Shown here piece after piece: positions 10,761 to 24,059 of a DNA stretch of 64,000 nt. A program made the translations under genes and the position numbers. The notes under the pieces are model-generated. The model was not told the DNA's origin. It saw only the letters and a list, made by a program, of their open reading frames with translations, and searched no databases. Each line of letters begins with the position of its first letter. Position 1 is the first letter of the stretch. The stretch comes from Lathyrus oleraceus (taxonomy: Eukaryota; Streptophyta; Magnoliopsida; Fabales; Fabaceae), in assembly GCF_024323335.1 (NCBI RefSeq), contig NC_066583.1:367719877-367783876 (forward strand), given 5' to 3'.

Positions 10761-12579
10761 TGTAACACCCCGATAAAATATGATAATTATTTAATTTAAG
10801 TTAATAGTATATTTATTAATTTAATTAAATAATTGGAATTTTATTGGAATATAAAGTTGGAATCAGAAAAGAGTCCCATTTGGTAAAAAGGTTTTTCACG
10901 TGAAAGCAGAGAAGCGACTCAAAAGTGGAAAAAGGGCAAAGAGGAAGAGCAAGAGAACAAGGGTTGAAGAAGGGAAAAGCTTGAAGCTAAAGGATTTGCC
11001 GGATTAACTCAGGTAAGGGGGGTTTATCGTCGTTTAATGGGTATTATGGGTTAACATGTAATGGGTAGTAATAAACCATTGAATCGACTCTAATTTGGAT
11101 GATGAATGCTGCAAATTGTGAACTTATGGATGAATGAGATATGAGGTTATAATTGAAGAAAATCCGTAGGAATTAGATGTAATAAGGTTAGAAATTGTGA
11201 AATTGAATGAGTATGATCTGTGTTAGATAATATGAACGAATGTTGTGTAAAAATTGGACTGTGGAAGGTTGGATTTGAGAAATCTCGTAGCAGAGAAAAA
11301 CCCATAGCAGATCTGGAATTTGGTTCCTGGTCATACGCGTATGACACTAGGCCATACGCGTATGAGATGGCCTGGTACGCGTATGGAGTGAGGCCATACG
11401 CGTATGAATGAAGAAGATGATGTTCTAACGTAGTTTTGTCTCTGTTGGTACGCGTATGGGAGAAGGGGTACGCGTATCATACGCGTATGAGACAGGCCAT
11501 ACGCGTATGGGCAGAAGTTTGATTTTTTCTGAGCTGTTGTTGTGCAGTTTTGGTCGTTTCAGCTGAATGATGTAATTTAGCTGATGTATGATATAGTAGG
11601 GATCATTTTCCGTTGTTTTGGGTAGTACAGGTATTAGTAGAGTGTGCTAATACTGTTATTTATTATTTGGCATGACATGATATGACTCTGTGATATATAT
11701 ATGCTGATGATGTATGATGGTATGCATAATGCTGTGAATATATCTATTATGTATGCAATTGTGGATGGACTGTTTATGGCTTAGAGTGTGAGCATATGTC
11801 AATTGTGGATTGTTGTTGATGTTTGCATGCTAGGTGATTTAGCGTGCATAGCATGGCCTTTATGGTGGTAGCTAATTCCCATGGTGAGGAATTAGTGAGT
11901 GAGTCACTAGGTCTCAAATGAGTGGGACTAGTGAGCTTGGTAGCCGTATCTGGGTTTGATCGGTGAGGTTGAACTATGTGTTCACGAATAGTCGGTACCG
12001 CATGCATGGAGTCTCATTGCATAATGTATGTATGGCGTATAATATGAATGGATGTATTCCAATATTATACGTGTGTTTTGTGTTTGTGTTGAGTATGATT
12101 ATGAGTTGATGTTGCCGTTGCTGAATGTGTGATATGATTAGGGTGATGAAATGTGTTAATTTACTTAGCATTACATGATATTTTATAATGCTTATTATAT
12201 CGATTGAGGAACTCACCCTTACAACTATGTTTCAGGTAACGAGCAGTGATTGAGTAGAAGCTAGTGCTTGGAGTCTAGTGTAGTTCCTTAGTGGGTCATG
12301 CTCTGGTATATGTAACATCGGGACGGGATGTTTACTTTGTTTTCATTTGTGGTTGTTGAACAGTTTTACATGTAATGTGATTACATGGTTTGAATGTTGT
12401 TAGATTTCTATCCGCTGCGGATTGTGCAATGCCTTGTTTTGATTAATAAATGAGCATGACCAGTTATTCTGATGAATGGTGTGAAGTGTCAAGTGTGACA
12501 CCCTGAAATTGCATATCTACTCTGATTTATATTTTGTTGTTTTAATTAATTATTGGGGTATTTTGGATAGGGTGTTACA
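10761..12579 (+). mobile_element. Solo LTR of a Ty3/gypsy element, Tekay-like (1819 bp), TSD acgtc
   Basis: It begins TGTAACACCCC and ends GGGTGTTACA. It is flanked by perfect 5-bp direct repeats acgtc (10756-10760 and 12580-12584). There is no PBS, polypurine tract or coding domain, so it is a solo LTR left by LTR-LTR recombination. The TGTAACACCC start suggests a Tekay/Del-type chromovirus, by analogy only. It contains eight ACGCGTA palindromes at 11332-11510. Short ORFs inside are not credible. Confidence 0.85.
11332..11510. repeat. Eight copies of an ACGCGTA palindrome in the solo LTR
   Basis: Cores of catacgcgtatg or gtacgcgtatg occur near 11332, 11353, 11376, 11395, 11447, 11468, 11478 and 11498. 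The spacing is irregular (10-50 bp), so this is a motif cluster rather than a satellite. Confidence 0.85.
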
Positions 12580-13089
12580 ACGTCACCAAAAGAAAGGCTT
12601 AATCTTAAAGTGGCTAGCAAAAGGATATTCCTATTACTACAGGGTGGCTATAAAGGCTCAAAGTTATAAGCAAAAAATTTCCTTGGTGTATGTCAATCAA
12701 ACTTATATAACTTAATCAAAAATAGATCAAACCAGATAAAATAAAATTGCATGGATACACTCAAAAGAAAGAAAAGTGAACACTGGAAATTATTTAGCCT
12801 CAAACCTTACTAGATGAGGTATTTGAAGATTGAGTACAAGTCCTTTGATTATTTTCTCTCCTTTGCCATCAAGTCATCAGTTTCTTTCAATATGATAAAG
12901 CCTTTTTTTTTCCTTCTTTTCTTGGATCATGTGTTCAATGCTAAAGTTAGAACTTGTAAATCTGAAGAAAAAAAGAAGCTATTAATAAATTTATCAAGAA
13001 TAATGTAGATCTTCATGACATGGTTATTCTTGAATAGCTAGTTTCTCTTTAGAATGGGCTTGAACAAAACTAAATTAAGTTCTGCAAAA
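12580..13089 (-). other. Downstream remnant of the Athila-like element
   Basis: The first five bases are the right-hand TSD acgtc. The rest is AT-rich with no supported ORF. It joins the sequence left of the solo LTR when that insertion is removed. I could not assign an Athila domain to it. Confidence 0.4.
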
Positions 13090-13778
13090 TAAAAACTGCT
13101 AAAAAATGATAGGTTTCCTCCCATCTAGCGCTTCTTTTCCGTCATTAGCTTGAAAACTCATTCTTAAAACACGTCAGATACAAGGGATACCCTTACGCCA
13201 ATGATAACTCCTCTTTTCATCCTCTTGTGAACTTTACTACCTTTCTTTTTCAATTGATAGCATGTATCAAGATCCTCCACATATGGTGTCCATTGATATG
13301 CATGATACACCACCTTCTCCTTATTAAACTTCAAGATCAATTCACCTGTCTCCACATCTATTTTTTCCTTCCCGATTGCCATGAATCACTGACCCTTTCG
13401 AATAATTTTTTATGTCAATCACCACAAAGTCTTTAGGGAAGGTTCAACCATCGACATGAACTAGCATATCTTGTAAAATACAAAGCGGACGAGTCACAGA
13501 TGAATTGGTCAAAGTGAGTGTCATGTTTCCTGATATGATCTCTCATATCTCCATTTGCTCAGCGGAATGACATTAATGCTCGTTCCTAAGTCACACAAAG
13601 CATGTGGGATTTTTAACACACCAATGGTGCAAGTGGTATTGAACTCCCCAGGATCCTTCATCTTTGGTGGAATTTCTGACGGTTCTACTGTCTCCTCTTC
13701 CTCTATCATGTTGATATGTTCTTGAGTTAACTTCTGCTTTCCATATTTCAGCAATACTTGCATAAACTTAGCAAACAT
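13090..13778 (-). pseudogene. Athila-like protease region, joined to the end of pol
   Basis: On the minus strand the frame 13778-13521 contains PPKMKDPGEFNTTCTIG and ALCDLGTSINVIPLS, the Athila aspartic protease region with a D-L-G-T active-site-like motif. It runs on to text like VTRPLCILQDMLVHVDG near 13500-13440, followed by a separate 72-codon ORF at 13382-13164. Shortly after, at 13105-13135, is GCGCTAGATGGGAGG, resembling the sequence that follows the end of pol in full Athila elements. Reverse transcriptase and integrase are therefore absent. Several stops and frameshifts break the frame. Family assignment is by recalled motif resemblance. Confidence 0.65.
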
Positions 13779-14298
13779 GGGAATTAATTGTAAAATTTAA
13801 TGAAAATAGATACTTACCTAAAGTTGTCTCAACACTTCTTTAAATTTTTCAAACATTCCAGCCTCATCCTCATGTACCAATTTCTTATTAATGATGGGAT
13901 ATGGTGGTTTTATATAATCTGGTAAAGATGAGTTCGGTTCATTCAAAATTTGCTCCTTTGTTATCTTCTAAGGAGAATTTTTATCTATAAATTGATCAAG
14001 GGTGACTCATATTTCCTCTTCATCACCTTGATTCTCACTCTCCTCATTTTCAATTCCTATTCCTTGTTCTCGGTTTCATCCTCTTGAACTCTTTTAGCTT
14101 TATCCTTTCCATTAACTACCCCAAAATTCATATCCATAACCTTACATGTTTCATTATTAGGATTATCAACGATTTTATCGGTGAATCCTCCACTTGAGCT
14201 TGGCAAAACTACTATTTATTTGGATAATTGACCAATCTGAGTCTCCAAATTCTTGATTGATGCATCATGGTTTCTACTCATTTCCTCATGGTTCTTAT

Positions 14299-15257
14299 TT
14301 ATCTGATCAAAGCTACTTTAAGTGACTTTAATGAAATTCTGAAAGGTCTCTTCCAACTGTGATGGCTTCCTTTAAAACATAGCTTATTGGATTTGTTCCA
14401 TACCTTGGTTTGTATTTGAATTTTAATTATTTCTCCAAAGGAAATTCGTGTGATCTTTCCAACCCGGATTATACGTGTTGGAATACGGGTTATTCTTTTG
14501 AAAACCTGCAAACTGGACCTCCTCATGTACCCCTTCTAACGAACATCTTTCATTCGCATGTTCTCTTCCACAAAAATCACACCTAAGTGCCTGTACATGG
14601 CTCACGTTAGCTCTACCTAAGTTGCTTTCAGCTAACTTTTTATTCAACAATTCAATTTAAGCTAAAAGAGTAGTATGGGATCTTTTATTTGTGGTTTGGT
14701 CATTTGGCGGATAATACCTCCCACAGAAGCATCCAATAACACGCGAGTTTGACTCTTGAGACCTTTGATGAAGTTTTTCACCTGCTCCATATTATTCATG
14801 TTGTGATTTGGGTATCTGCGTAAAAAAGGTTTAAATCTTTCCCAAGCATCATAAAGTGGATTAATTTCCAGTTGCTCAAAATTAACAATTTATGTTCAAC
14901 GCTCGGAAAACTGAGTAGTAGTAAAAAAAATTCAAGGAATTTATCCTCCAATTCTTTCCAAGTCCGGATTGTTCCATTCGGAATGCAAAACAACCAATCT
15001 TTCGCCTTTCCAATTAGTGAGAACCCAAATAATCTCAATTTAACTTGGTCTTCAGTAACATTAGTTGGTTTGTACATTGAAGTTGTTTCATAGAAACGTG
15101 TAAGATACACCCATGGGTCTATAATCGCGTTCCCGTCGAACAAATTTTCTCGTAAACCTGAAATTACATAATTTTTAATATCAAAGTTAGCAGGGTCTGC
15201 TGGTACAAACCCCCTAGAAACATGTCCTTCATCAATTCGTTTATAGTAGTCCCCCAT
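14299..15257 (-). pseudogene. Athila-like gag, broken
   Basis: The frame 15257-14796 opens with MGDYYKRIDEGHVSRGFVPA and contains WVYLTRFYETTSMY, LRLFGFSLIGKAKDWLF and WKELEDKFLEFF, the usual Athila gag core. Frameshifts follow. The frame 14650-14423 holds a zinc-knuckle-like CDFCGREHANERCS. The frame 14526-14299 covers the same region in another phase. A short DNA gap without ORF (13779-14298) links it to the protease part and contains acidic-residue-rich remnants. Gag would package element RNA. This copy is not functional. Confidence 0.75.
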
Positions 15258-15581
15258 AGTGAGGGGTTATGCAGCTACCATGAATTCTTCTCTAGATTTA
15301 GAAGAACGTGATAGTTGCTCTTCTTCTGGTATTCCTCCGTCCATAGCTTCTTTTCTAACTGCTTTTCTGAGAGTTGCTCTTCTTCTGGTATTCCTCCGTC
15401 CATAATTGCTCTTCTTTCGATTTATGGATCCAATGGAATTAATGGTGATCCTGAACTGCGCATACACAAACAAAAAATACCTTAGTAGCACTATGATAAA
15501 CAAGAAATTAAAATTAAAATTAAAAAGACTAAAAAAAATAAAAACAACTGCACAAACATCGCCTTGTTGAAAAATCAACAG
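15258..15581 (-). other. Leader of the Athila-like element with a local duplication
   Basis: A 103-codon minus-strand ORF (15578-15267) spans the region between the PBS and gag. Its low-complexity translation and position suggest untranslated leader, not a gene. A box around agttgctcttcttctggtat is present twice (near 15312 and 15371). Confidence 0.5.
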
Positions 15582-15599
15582 TCCCCGACAACATCGCTA
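15582..15599 (-). other. Decayed Athila-type primer-binding site
   Basis: The minus strand reads TAGCGATGTTGTCGGGGA. Athila elements usually have TGGCGCCGTTGCCGGGGA. Most of the differences are C-to-T or G-to-A transitions, as expected of old methylated DNA. It lies six bases from the inferred LTR end. Confidence 0.6.
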
Positions 15600-16815
15600 A
15601 AAATTTGATGACGTCTCGGCAAATGTACGAATAAGGTAATGTAACAACCCGTATAATATATATCTAGAATAATATCATACAAGTGTTATTATTTGGTACT
15701 ATTATAACATAATTTCCTAAAGGTACCATTATATACATATGTCCAAACTAAAACATGAATGACATATAACATACAATAAAGCCTAAATAATAAAAAAATC
15801 TAAGTACTATGTACAATATCTTCATTGTACACCACTCCACAGTGGAAGATCAGAATAATTGCATCCCTTGAAACATCAGTAGACAGCTTCTCTTGAATTC
15901 AACCTGCAAGGAATACCTTAAAAATAACAACAATAATGGGAGGAGATAATAATCTCAGTGAGTTATCCTATCCTATGGGTCCACTCGGCTCTACAGGGTT
16001 TCTACTCGATTCAAACTCAAGTATTCACCTTTCGTTACTTGTGCATCACTCGCACCTTGTAATTAGGACTTGAGTAACTAAGGGATAATCATAATGTATG
16101 GAAACATGTCACTTGAGTGCATCCACTCAACAAATCACTATTCGGATTCACGAAACATCAATCCCCGAACGGACTTATATCTAAGCCGGGCTTGGTTCAC
16201 GCATGCTCATATGATTCGACTTTCACAATGGATATCGGGTCCTCTATGAGGCTTAGTCCCCGGTTCAAGCGACTGTCACCTGTATGGGCCTCTAACCTAC
16301 TTAGGATATCTTTCACCGCATGTGCCTCTAACCCACTTAGGTGTCCACCTTTCTTCCACGTCCGCCATGGTTAGGGCTCAAACCCAATTGAACCATGAAT
16401 CATTGGTGCCACATCCCCACTTACCGCTTTACCTAAGCCCTTGAAGTGGTATGTGCACCATCACAACTAATTTCGAATACGTGATCAATTCTCAACAGTA
16501 AAAAGGACTTTTGGAACAAATGTTCCTCACCAAATATCAAACAATTTCTCATGATATTGTATCCATTCTCATGGCATCATAACATGATCCATTCTCATTA
16601 CATAAACCACACATGTTCCATACAAATAATATTGATTCGTTTACCAAGTGAATACTTGTCCACGATACACACCTAGGCACCGACGCGTCCAAATATCACC
16701 CTATACTCGTTTACATAACCTAGATTATCTTTCTAAGTTATTAATCAAGTTATACTCCTAAGGTTTCCTCACTAATCATCATATGTTTTTAACCATTCAT
16801 TCACACACACACAAT

Positions 16816-16923
<108 letters not shown>

Positions 16924-17078
16924 TAATATGATTTATAACATTCATAAGGTATACACAAAGTAATTATAACATGGTACGATAAACAAAGTCAAGTTATTAC
17001 ACTCAATTAATTTATCAATATATCCTAATCAAGATTTAGGTTAACATTTATTCATTGCATAAGTATTCAACAACAAAA

Positions 17079-17146
17079 TCCTTGGTCTAGTTGTAAGACT
17101 TGTACCATACCAAGGAGGACCCGGGTTCGACCCCCATTGGTGACAT
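17079..17146 (+). ncRNA. tRNA-derived sequence with pol III A- and B-box-like words
   Basis: Starting tccttggtctagttgtaaga and ending attggtgaca, this has an A-box-like tggtctagttgtaag and a B-box ggttcgacc at 17124-17132. The spacing is close to that in a tRNA. A full cloverleaf does not form: the T stem mismatches and no clear anticodon stem is seen. It is best read as a tRNA pseudogene or SINE-head relic, not a working tRNA gene. Confidence 0.35.
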
Positions 17147-17337
17147 ATTTTAGTTTATATATGGATCATTAAACAACATGGTCATGAACACCCACTCATA
17201 ACAAAAACAACAACCATATTCAAACATGTAAACACAATAATCATGGATTACTTATCATTCATGATGAAGAGGATTCTCGTCATATTATCATAACCCTTAC
17301 TAATTACTCTATGATTCAACAAACCCTAGCTTATATC

Positions 17338-18390
<1,053 letters not shown>

Positions 18391-19480
18391 TTTAAGGGAA
18401 TATGAGATATTACAGGTAAAGTAATAAAAAATATCCAATCCACGAGAACTACCTCCAAGCAGGACAAAATGTGTGAAATTTATAAAAACTAGTAAAAATG
18501 GGAGATTTTTTAGTTCCAGTGCGAAAAGTAAATAAATGAGTAAACGATGTCACGAAAGAGATCAGGTTGTGTTGTAGAATCCCTTATTCCTCTATTGTTG
18601 ATGTTTGATCCCATGTATAAATGATCTAATCAATATAACCTCTCATCGAATTAACAAAACCGTTATAGCCGATCCTTCACAAAATAACTCACTAACCACT
18701 ACTCGGATTTTTCTATCCGCCAGCGTAAGCAGGGTTAGGCGATATTTAGAACGTTAATTCTCTATGCCATTACTCGGGGTCTCCTATCCCTATTCAACCG
18801 ACGTAAGTACAACAATTTCCCTAGGTCTAAGACATAGACTAATGGTCAGTATTTCCTATTTGTCCAAAATCATATTAAAAGAGTATCTTACATAAAAAGT
18901 ATTACGAACAAGAAGCAATTAAATAAGATTATAGATCAATAGGTTCATACAATGGTCAAATCAACATAGAATCCAACAACGTAGAAATAGGTTCATCCTA
19001 AGACAATCTAACCTAGAAGAATTTAGCTACTCATAGTGCAATTAAAAAATACCATAATTGATAGATAAAGATAACATAAGAAGTTCCTTGAACAAATGAC
19101 CTTCAATGGCTTCAAATGCTCCAAAAACTCCATTTGTGCCCTCAAAATCGTGCTTCAATCTCCCAAAATTGTAACCCTTGTCAAATTATTGAAAATCCGC
19201 TTAAAAGGAGCTCAGAACACGTCAGAAAAAGGCCAGAAAAGTGCACGTTACGCGCATCATAGATACATCGCGCGATGTAATTCATACATCTCTATTGCGC
19301 ACATGATGTCGTGCGATAGTGCACATGATTATTCTAGTAGCTGCGTTAAAAAACACTCTTTTTCACCAGAATTTTCACTAAGTCTCATTCTTCCATACTT
19401 GGCTATTTTTCACTCATTCTTTGATCTTTCTTCTTCCTTTTGTATCGGAAACATATAAGACCAAGTCTCGAATTTACTAA

Positions 19481-20107
19481 GGCAAATTACACACATTTTT
19501 TAAGATCGAAAAACCTCTCTTACTTTATTAAATCAACCACAAATATTTTTGTGCCTATCTAATATTATCTTTAATTAAAGAACTATTTACTTAAAAATGA
19601 TATTTAATTAAAAAAATATTCAGAAAAAAATAAAAAATTCATCGTAATTTAATTTGTTTTTTAATTTAACTTTGTTTTTTTTATATAAATATACTAATTT
19701 ATACTATTATTAGAATAAATTTAATTATAAAATTTAAAGTACGAAACACTTAAAAAATAATTTTGAATTTGCTAATGTGGCAGGGACATTTCATCAAGTG
19801 GACTGTCATGTTATTAAAATTTAACCTAAAAGAGAGACTAAAATCCCGGAAAATAAATGAATGGATTAAACAAACGAAATTTTAAAATGAAAAAAATCAA
19901 AACTTAAAAAAAATAAAAAGATAGAAAGACTAAAACTTATAATTTAATATTTATCATATTTGTCTTTTTTTTTAACACTCAATATATTTTATATACAAAA
20001 AAAATTTAAGTTCTTAAAATAAAATTTTAATGTTTAAATTAGAGTGAATTTAATAATTTTGAATACTTATTTGGTTATTTATACTTTGTTATCTTCCATG
20101 AAAGACT
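19481..20107. other. AT-rich stretch with no recognisable feature
   Basis: I see no ORF, repeat or family signature here. Confidence 0.6.
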
Positions 20108-20640
20108 TTGTTATCATTGAAGTGTTGTGGCAACCATCATTGCAGAGGTGGGCGGATTAAAGGTAAAACAAATGGAACAACCATTGGATGCCCATTGTTT
20201 TTGCTTCCGGAGGTATGTTTAGAAATGCTAACTTTGATCACATTGGCATCTTTGCTTCCTTTATTGATGAAGGAAATGTTTTCTATGCATTGCTAAGCTA
20301 ATTGGTGCCATGCTTGCTATTTAGCTGGTAGTGGAGAGAAAATGGAGTAAGCTTTAGCTAAAGACAGATTCTAAACAAGTTGTTCATGCTTTCTCAAATT
20401 ATTCTCTTGTTCCATAACATCTTATTACTCATTGGCTTAAGTGTGTTCACAAAACTACATTCATAGACTTCATGGTTTCTCACATTTTTAAAGAAAAGAA
20501 ATGTGCGGTTAGTCTTGTTAGTTTAGGACTAAACTCTAGATGTTTCAATTGATTTGATGCGGTTTAAGCTAATGTTAGGGAAGATTACTTGTGTAACAAA
20601 CAAAGCTTTCCTTGCTTTAGAATTAGACCATTTTTAGAGG
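20108..20640 (+). pseudogene. RNase H-like relic of a LINE or related retroelement
   Basis: Pieces in shifting plus-strand frames read RIKGKTNGTTIGCPLFLLPE, then SLLPLLMKEMF, then text near 20350 equivalent to LETDSKQVVHAFSN, then THWLKCVHKTTFIDFMVSHIF. The order matches the plant RNase H-like domain (RVT_3 type) found at the end of LINE polyproteins, including the E/D-x-S-x-x-V segment. At least three frameshifts or stops separate the pieces. No reverse transcriptase is visible upstream. Confidence 0.55.
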
Positions 20641-21129
20641 CTTTGGTGTTGGTCAACCCTCTTTAGTTATTCTCTCTTACATTTTCTTCTTCATCCTAGC
20701 ATTCTTCTTTGCACTAAAAAATAGGATTTTATTTTTTATTTTTTTATTATTTAAAGAAATTAATAATTTTATAAAAATTTAGCCACCCACTAACAAGCCA
20801 AAATTTTTACATTTTAACTATTTAATAAAAACTAAAAATTCTCCCATAATTTTATTAAAACTTTAATTATTTAATTAAAACCAACGTTCCAACCTAGACA
20901 ATTTTTTTCTTTCAAAAAACAAATATTTTTTTAATATCTGTTAGTCATATATCTAAAATAACAGCTAATGTTACTATCATCGATATTGAATACATCAGTG
21001 TAAGTATATGGAAATGGACCTGATTTAAAATTTTACAATGAACATCATGATAATTAATACTTTAGCTATTACACAAATTCTTCAACATACCGGAAAGATG
21101 CTCCATCGAATCCTTAGTGTCAAGTCCGA
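20641..21129. other. AT-rich stretch with no recognisable feature
   Basis: There are homopolymer runs of A and T and no supported ORF or repeat. Confidence 0.6.
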
Positions 21130-22330
21130 AGCTGCGAGTACAATCTGAATACCTGCTTACTTGAAAATATTATAATAACGTGAGATGAGATACTAATCTC
21201 AGTGAACTTCCATATCTAACTCATTCAATCACTTTCTACCCTTCTATTTGATCAAATCATATTTAAACATTTCATCGGGGTATCTCACACCCTTCTCACT
21301 TAACGTATTGAGTCGCCAATAACTCATACAACATTCTTACATTAAATCCTACTATATCATGGTGTCAAACATAATACAAGTGATGATCCCTCTAGCTAGA
21401 TTACCTCATTTTATTTTCATCTTCCTCATTATATTGCTCATATACTAATATTCATAAGGGAAAGATAGAACTACGTCTCAATGAATCATAGTAGGTTATT
21501 AAGATATCTACTGAGTATCTAGTATGGACACTCTAATCCTAGATCACATAAATTAGCTATATCATTTGTCTATCTCTTTGGACTATAAGTTCTCTTATGC
21601 TTTAAAATAGCCACTAGTAACTATTTATCTAATAATCAAACACCTAGTGTAGGTCTACGGTCTCACAATTAGATAAACCATAGCTAACACAAGATAAGGT
21701 TTACTGCACTTCGCATATTCACCCACCTCAACTGTCGTCCAACATAGTTCTAGGACTTACACATGCTAAAACAAATAAGGAGATACGATAGTCTGTCATG
21801 TTTACTTCCTATATACAATATACCTATAAAGCTATAAAATAGCTACTGGTCATTATTCATCTTATCACCTGACACCTAGCGTAATTCTATGATTTTACTC
21901 AGGGTTAGATGAAGGATAACTAGACTAGGATAAGATTTACTGCACCTTACATATTCATTCACCTCATTTGTCGCCTACCGTAGTTCTAAGACTTAAGTAA
22001 GTTAGAACAAATAACGAGATACAATATCCTACCTTGTTCGTCATCTTACTACTTAACTCAATACTCAGGGTTTGCATATATTAGATATAAACTATCTAGA
22101 TTTTCCATACAATACTCAAATCATGATACCTAGAATTTTTCATAAAATGAATATAAATAATACAGTTTTGCCTTGCAGTAATGATCTCTAAGTTATACTT
22201 ATTTTACATGACATACCTATATACTTATAAAAATATATATATCTATGTGGCATAGTCCATCTCGCAGATATGGGTGAATCAAATGAGAGTCTAGCCTACT
22301 GTAGTCAAATGCAAATTTGTGGCCCAATTA
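21130..22330 (-). mobile_element. Possible old LTR remnant resembling the solo LTR at 15640
   Basis: The segment gatgagatactaatctcagtga (21183 onward) resembles aggagataataatctcagtga in the solo LTR at 15935. Both are followed by a long C-rich non-coding stretch. There is also an internal two-copy resemblance: tctcacaattagataaacca and the cacttcgcatattcacccac block near 21710 recur in diverged form near 21900-21970. No termini or TSD were found. Confidence 0.3.
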
Positions 22331-22423
22331 TTCAACTATAATTCCCTCCTGAACATATAAATTGAAGTTTATTCCACTCTATGATATTCTTATTTATAAA
22401 ATTGATATCACCTTCTTTATCTA

Positions 22424-22425
22424 TA

Positions 22426-22457
<32 letters not shown>

Positions 22458-22574
22458 TGCTTGTGTGTGTGTGTGTGTGTGCGCGCGCATGTGCGTGCGC
22501 GTGTGCGTTTGCGTGTGTGTGTGTATGTGTGTGTGTGCGCGTACGTGTGTGTGTGTGTGTGCTCGTGTGTGTGG
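22424..22574. repeat. (GT)n/(GC)n compound microsatellite
   Basis: Alternating GT with GCGC interruptions for about 150 bp. It resumes after the MITE at 23122-23139. ORFs in four frames over it are artefacts. Confidence 0.95.
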
Positions 22575-23121
22575 CAATAAAACTCGTACCTGCGGGTACC
22601 CACCCGAACCCGCCCCAAAGTTGACAGGGAAAACCCGCTTTGATTGAGTTTGAGTTTGGGTTTTCCCCGATTATAAAATATGGGGACGGGTCGGGTAATG
22701 GGGACATTAATACCCACCCCGAATTCGCCCTGTTTATTTCATTATATACATCATTATTTATTTTTGATAAATTAGAATATTAAATATGTGTTCAATGTTT
22801 TGATATTTTAATTTGAATTTATTATTTAAAATATTTGAAATGTATATATGAAATTCTTGTAGATTGTTTTATTTTATCATTTCTAATGTAATTTTATTGC
22901 AAAAAATAAATATTTCTATTAAAAAAACTTGATTTCACTAAATGAATGGTGGCAGGGCGGGGATACACGAACCCAACCCAAACCCATTTGGGACGGGTTT
23001 GGGTTTTGATTATCCATTCGTGTTTGGGTTTGGGGCGGAGAACGGGGATTGTTTGGGGATTCGGGTTTGGGTTTGGATTTGGGGGAGGTAAAAAACGTCT
23101 CTGACCATCCCGTTGCGATGC
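22575..23121. mobile_element. Non-autonomous hAT-like element (MITE), about 550 bp, inside a GT microsatellite
   Basis: The left end reads TGGCAATAAAACTCG and the right end, reverse-complemented, TCGCAACGGGATGG. Both are followed inward by G/C-rich words such as cccgaacccg and gggtttggg, typical of subterminal repeats in plant hAT-related MITEs. The flanking GT runs on both sides are consistent with insertion into the microsatellite. An 8-bp TSD of tgtgtgtg cannot be distinguished from the repeat. No transposase is present. Confidence 0.5.
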
Positions 23122-23159
23122 TTGTGTGTGTGTGTGTATTATTGTATATACAAATATGT

Positions 23160-23539
23160 CATTGATTGTGTTGTGTGGAAGCCTACTGACAGGGTCAGAG
23201 TTCTTCTTAATCTTTTGACAGTTTATCGCTCAAGAAATTGGTGGGATCAATGGTGATTGTCACACACAAAGATTTGGAGAAGATTGGTGAAGCTGGAAGA
23301 TTCAAGAAACGAGAATCAAGTAAAGATTTTGCAGAAAGTTTGGCATCAAAGATGTATACAAGTAAAGATCCAGGTAGGAGATTTATTTCTCTAAGCATTA
23401 TTGTGGATTAGTGATTGTATAAACTCGTGTAATATTTGTCAAAACATATTAGGAGATCTACTTTCAATGGGAAACCATTAGAAAGTTGAGTTGGATCGTT
23501 CGAGCATGATAGATCTGAACCACTATACATCCCAATATA

Positions 23540-23603
<64 letters not shown>

Positions 23604-24051
23604 AATTTTCATAAATTATTGCATGTTTAGGTAATCGTTTCTTAGTATAGTTTATTGTTAATTCCTGATGGTAGAGATTTATTACATAAGGTTAGATTTT
23701 GTTAGAATTGGAACCTATTTGTGTTTTAGTGCTGATTAAAATCTGCAGACTAGTGGTGTTAGAATACTGTAGCAATTGTTGATTTGTAAAGAACACAACT
23801 CGTGTAATTTATGAATTTCCAATTCATTGTAGTTTGTAACTCTTTGGAAATAACCTCTAATAAATATGAAATACTTGTGAATTATGTATTTGTATTCGTG
23901 ATTGATTTCTAATTGAAGCATACAACCTCTATTTTTCGCTATAGACTTCCACGTTGACAAACTATGATACTTCTTTTTGAAAATCAGTCAAATTTTTAAG
24001 GGGTCTATTCACCCCCTCTAGACCATTTGTCTACTCCATATTCCTACCCAA
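23160..24051 (+). mobile_element. SIRE/Maximus-like copia LTR fragment
   Basis: Text such as gagttggatcgttcgagcat followed by gaaccactatacatccc, and the end tctattcaccccctctagac...cctacccaaca, recalls the downstream half of LTRs in SIRE-type copia elements. The left boundary is unclear. No PBS follows: the next sequence is an unrelated minus-strand copia pseudogene. Assignment is from recalled sequence style only. Confidence 0.4.
23541..23597. repeat. (CT)n microsatellite
   Basis: A nearly pure CT run of about 57 bp. Confidence 0.95.
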
Positions 24052-24059
24052 CACATTAG

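Noticed and set aside
12814..13008. 64-codon plus-strand ORF with an aromatic-rich start
   Set aside because: It is a chance frame in AT-rich DNA of the minus-strand Athila remnant.
22332..22717. Overlapping ORFs rich in His/Thr or Cys/Val on both strands
   Set aside because: They are translations of the GT/GC microsatellite and its flank, with no family signature.
23207..23398. A host-gene exon suggested by splice-like aagatccag|gtaggag
   Set aside because: The setting matches a SIRE-like copia LTR fragment and no coding continuity is found on either side.
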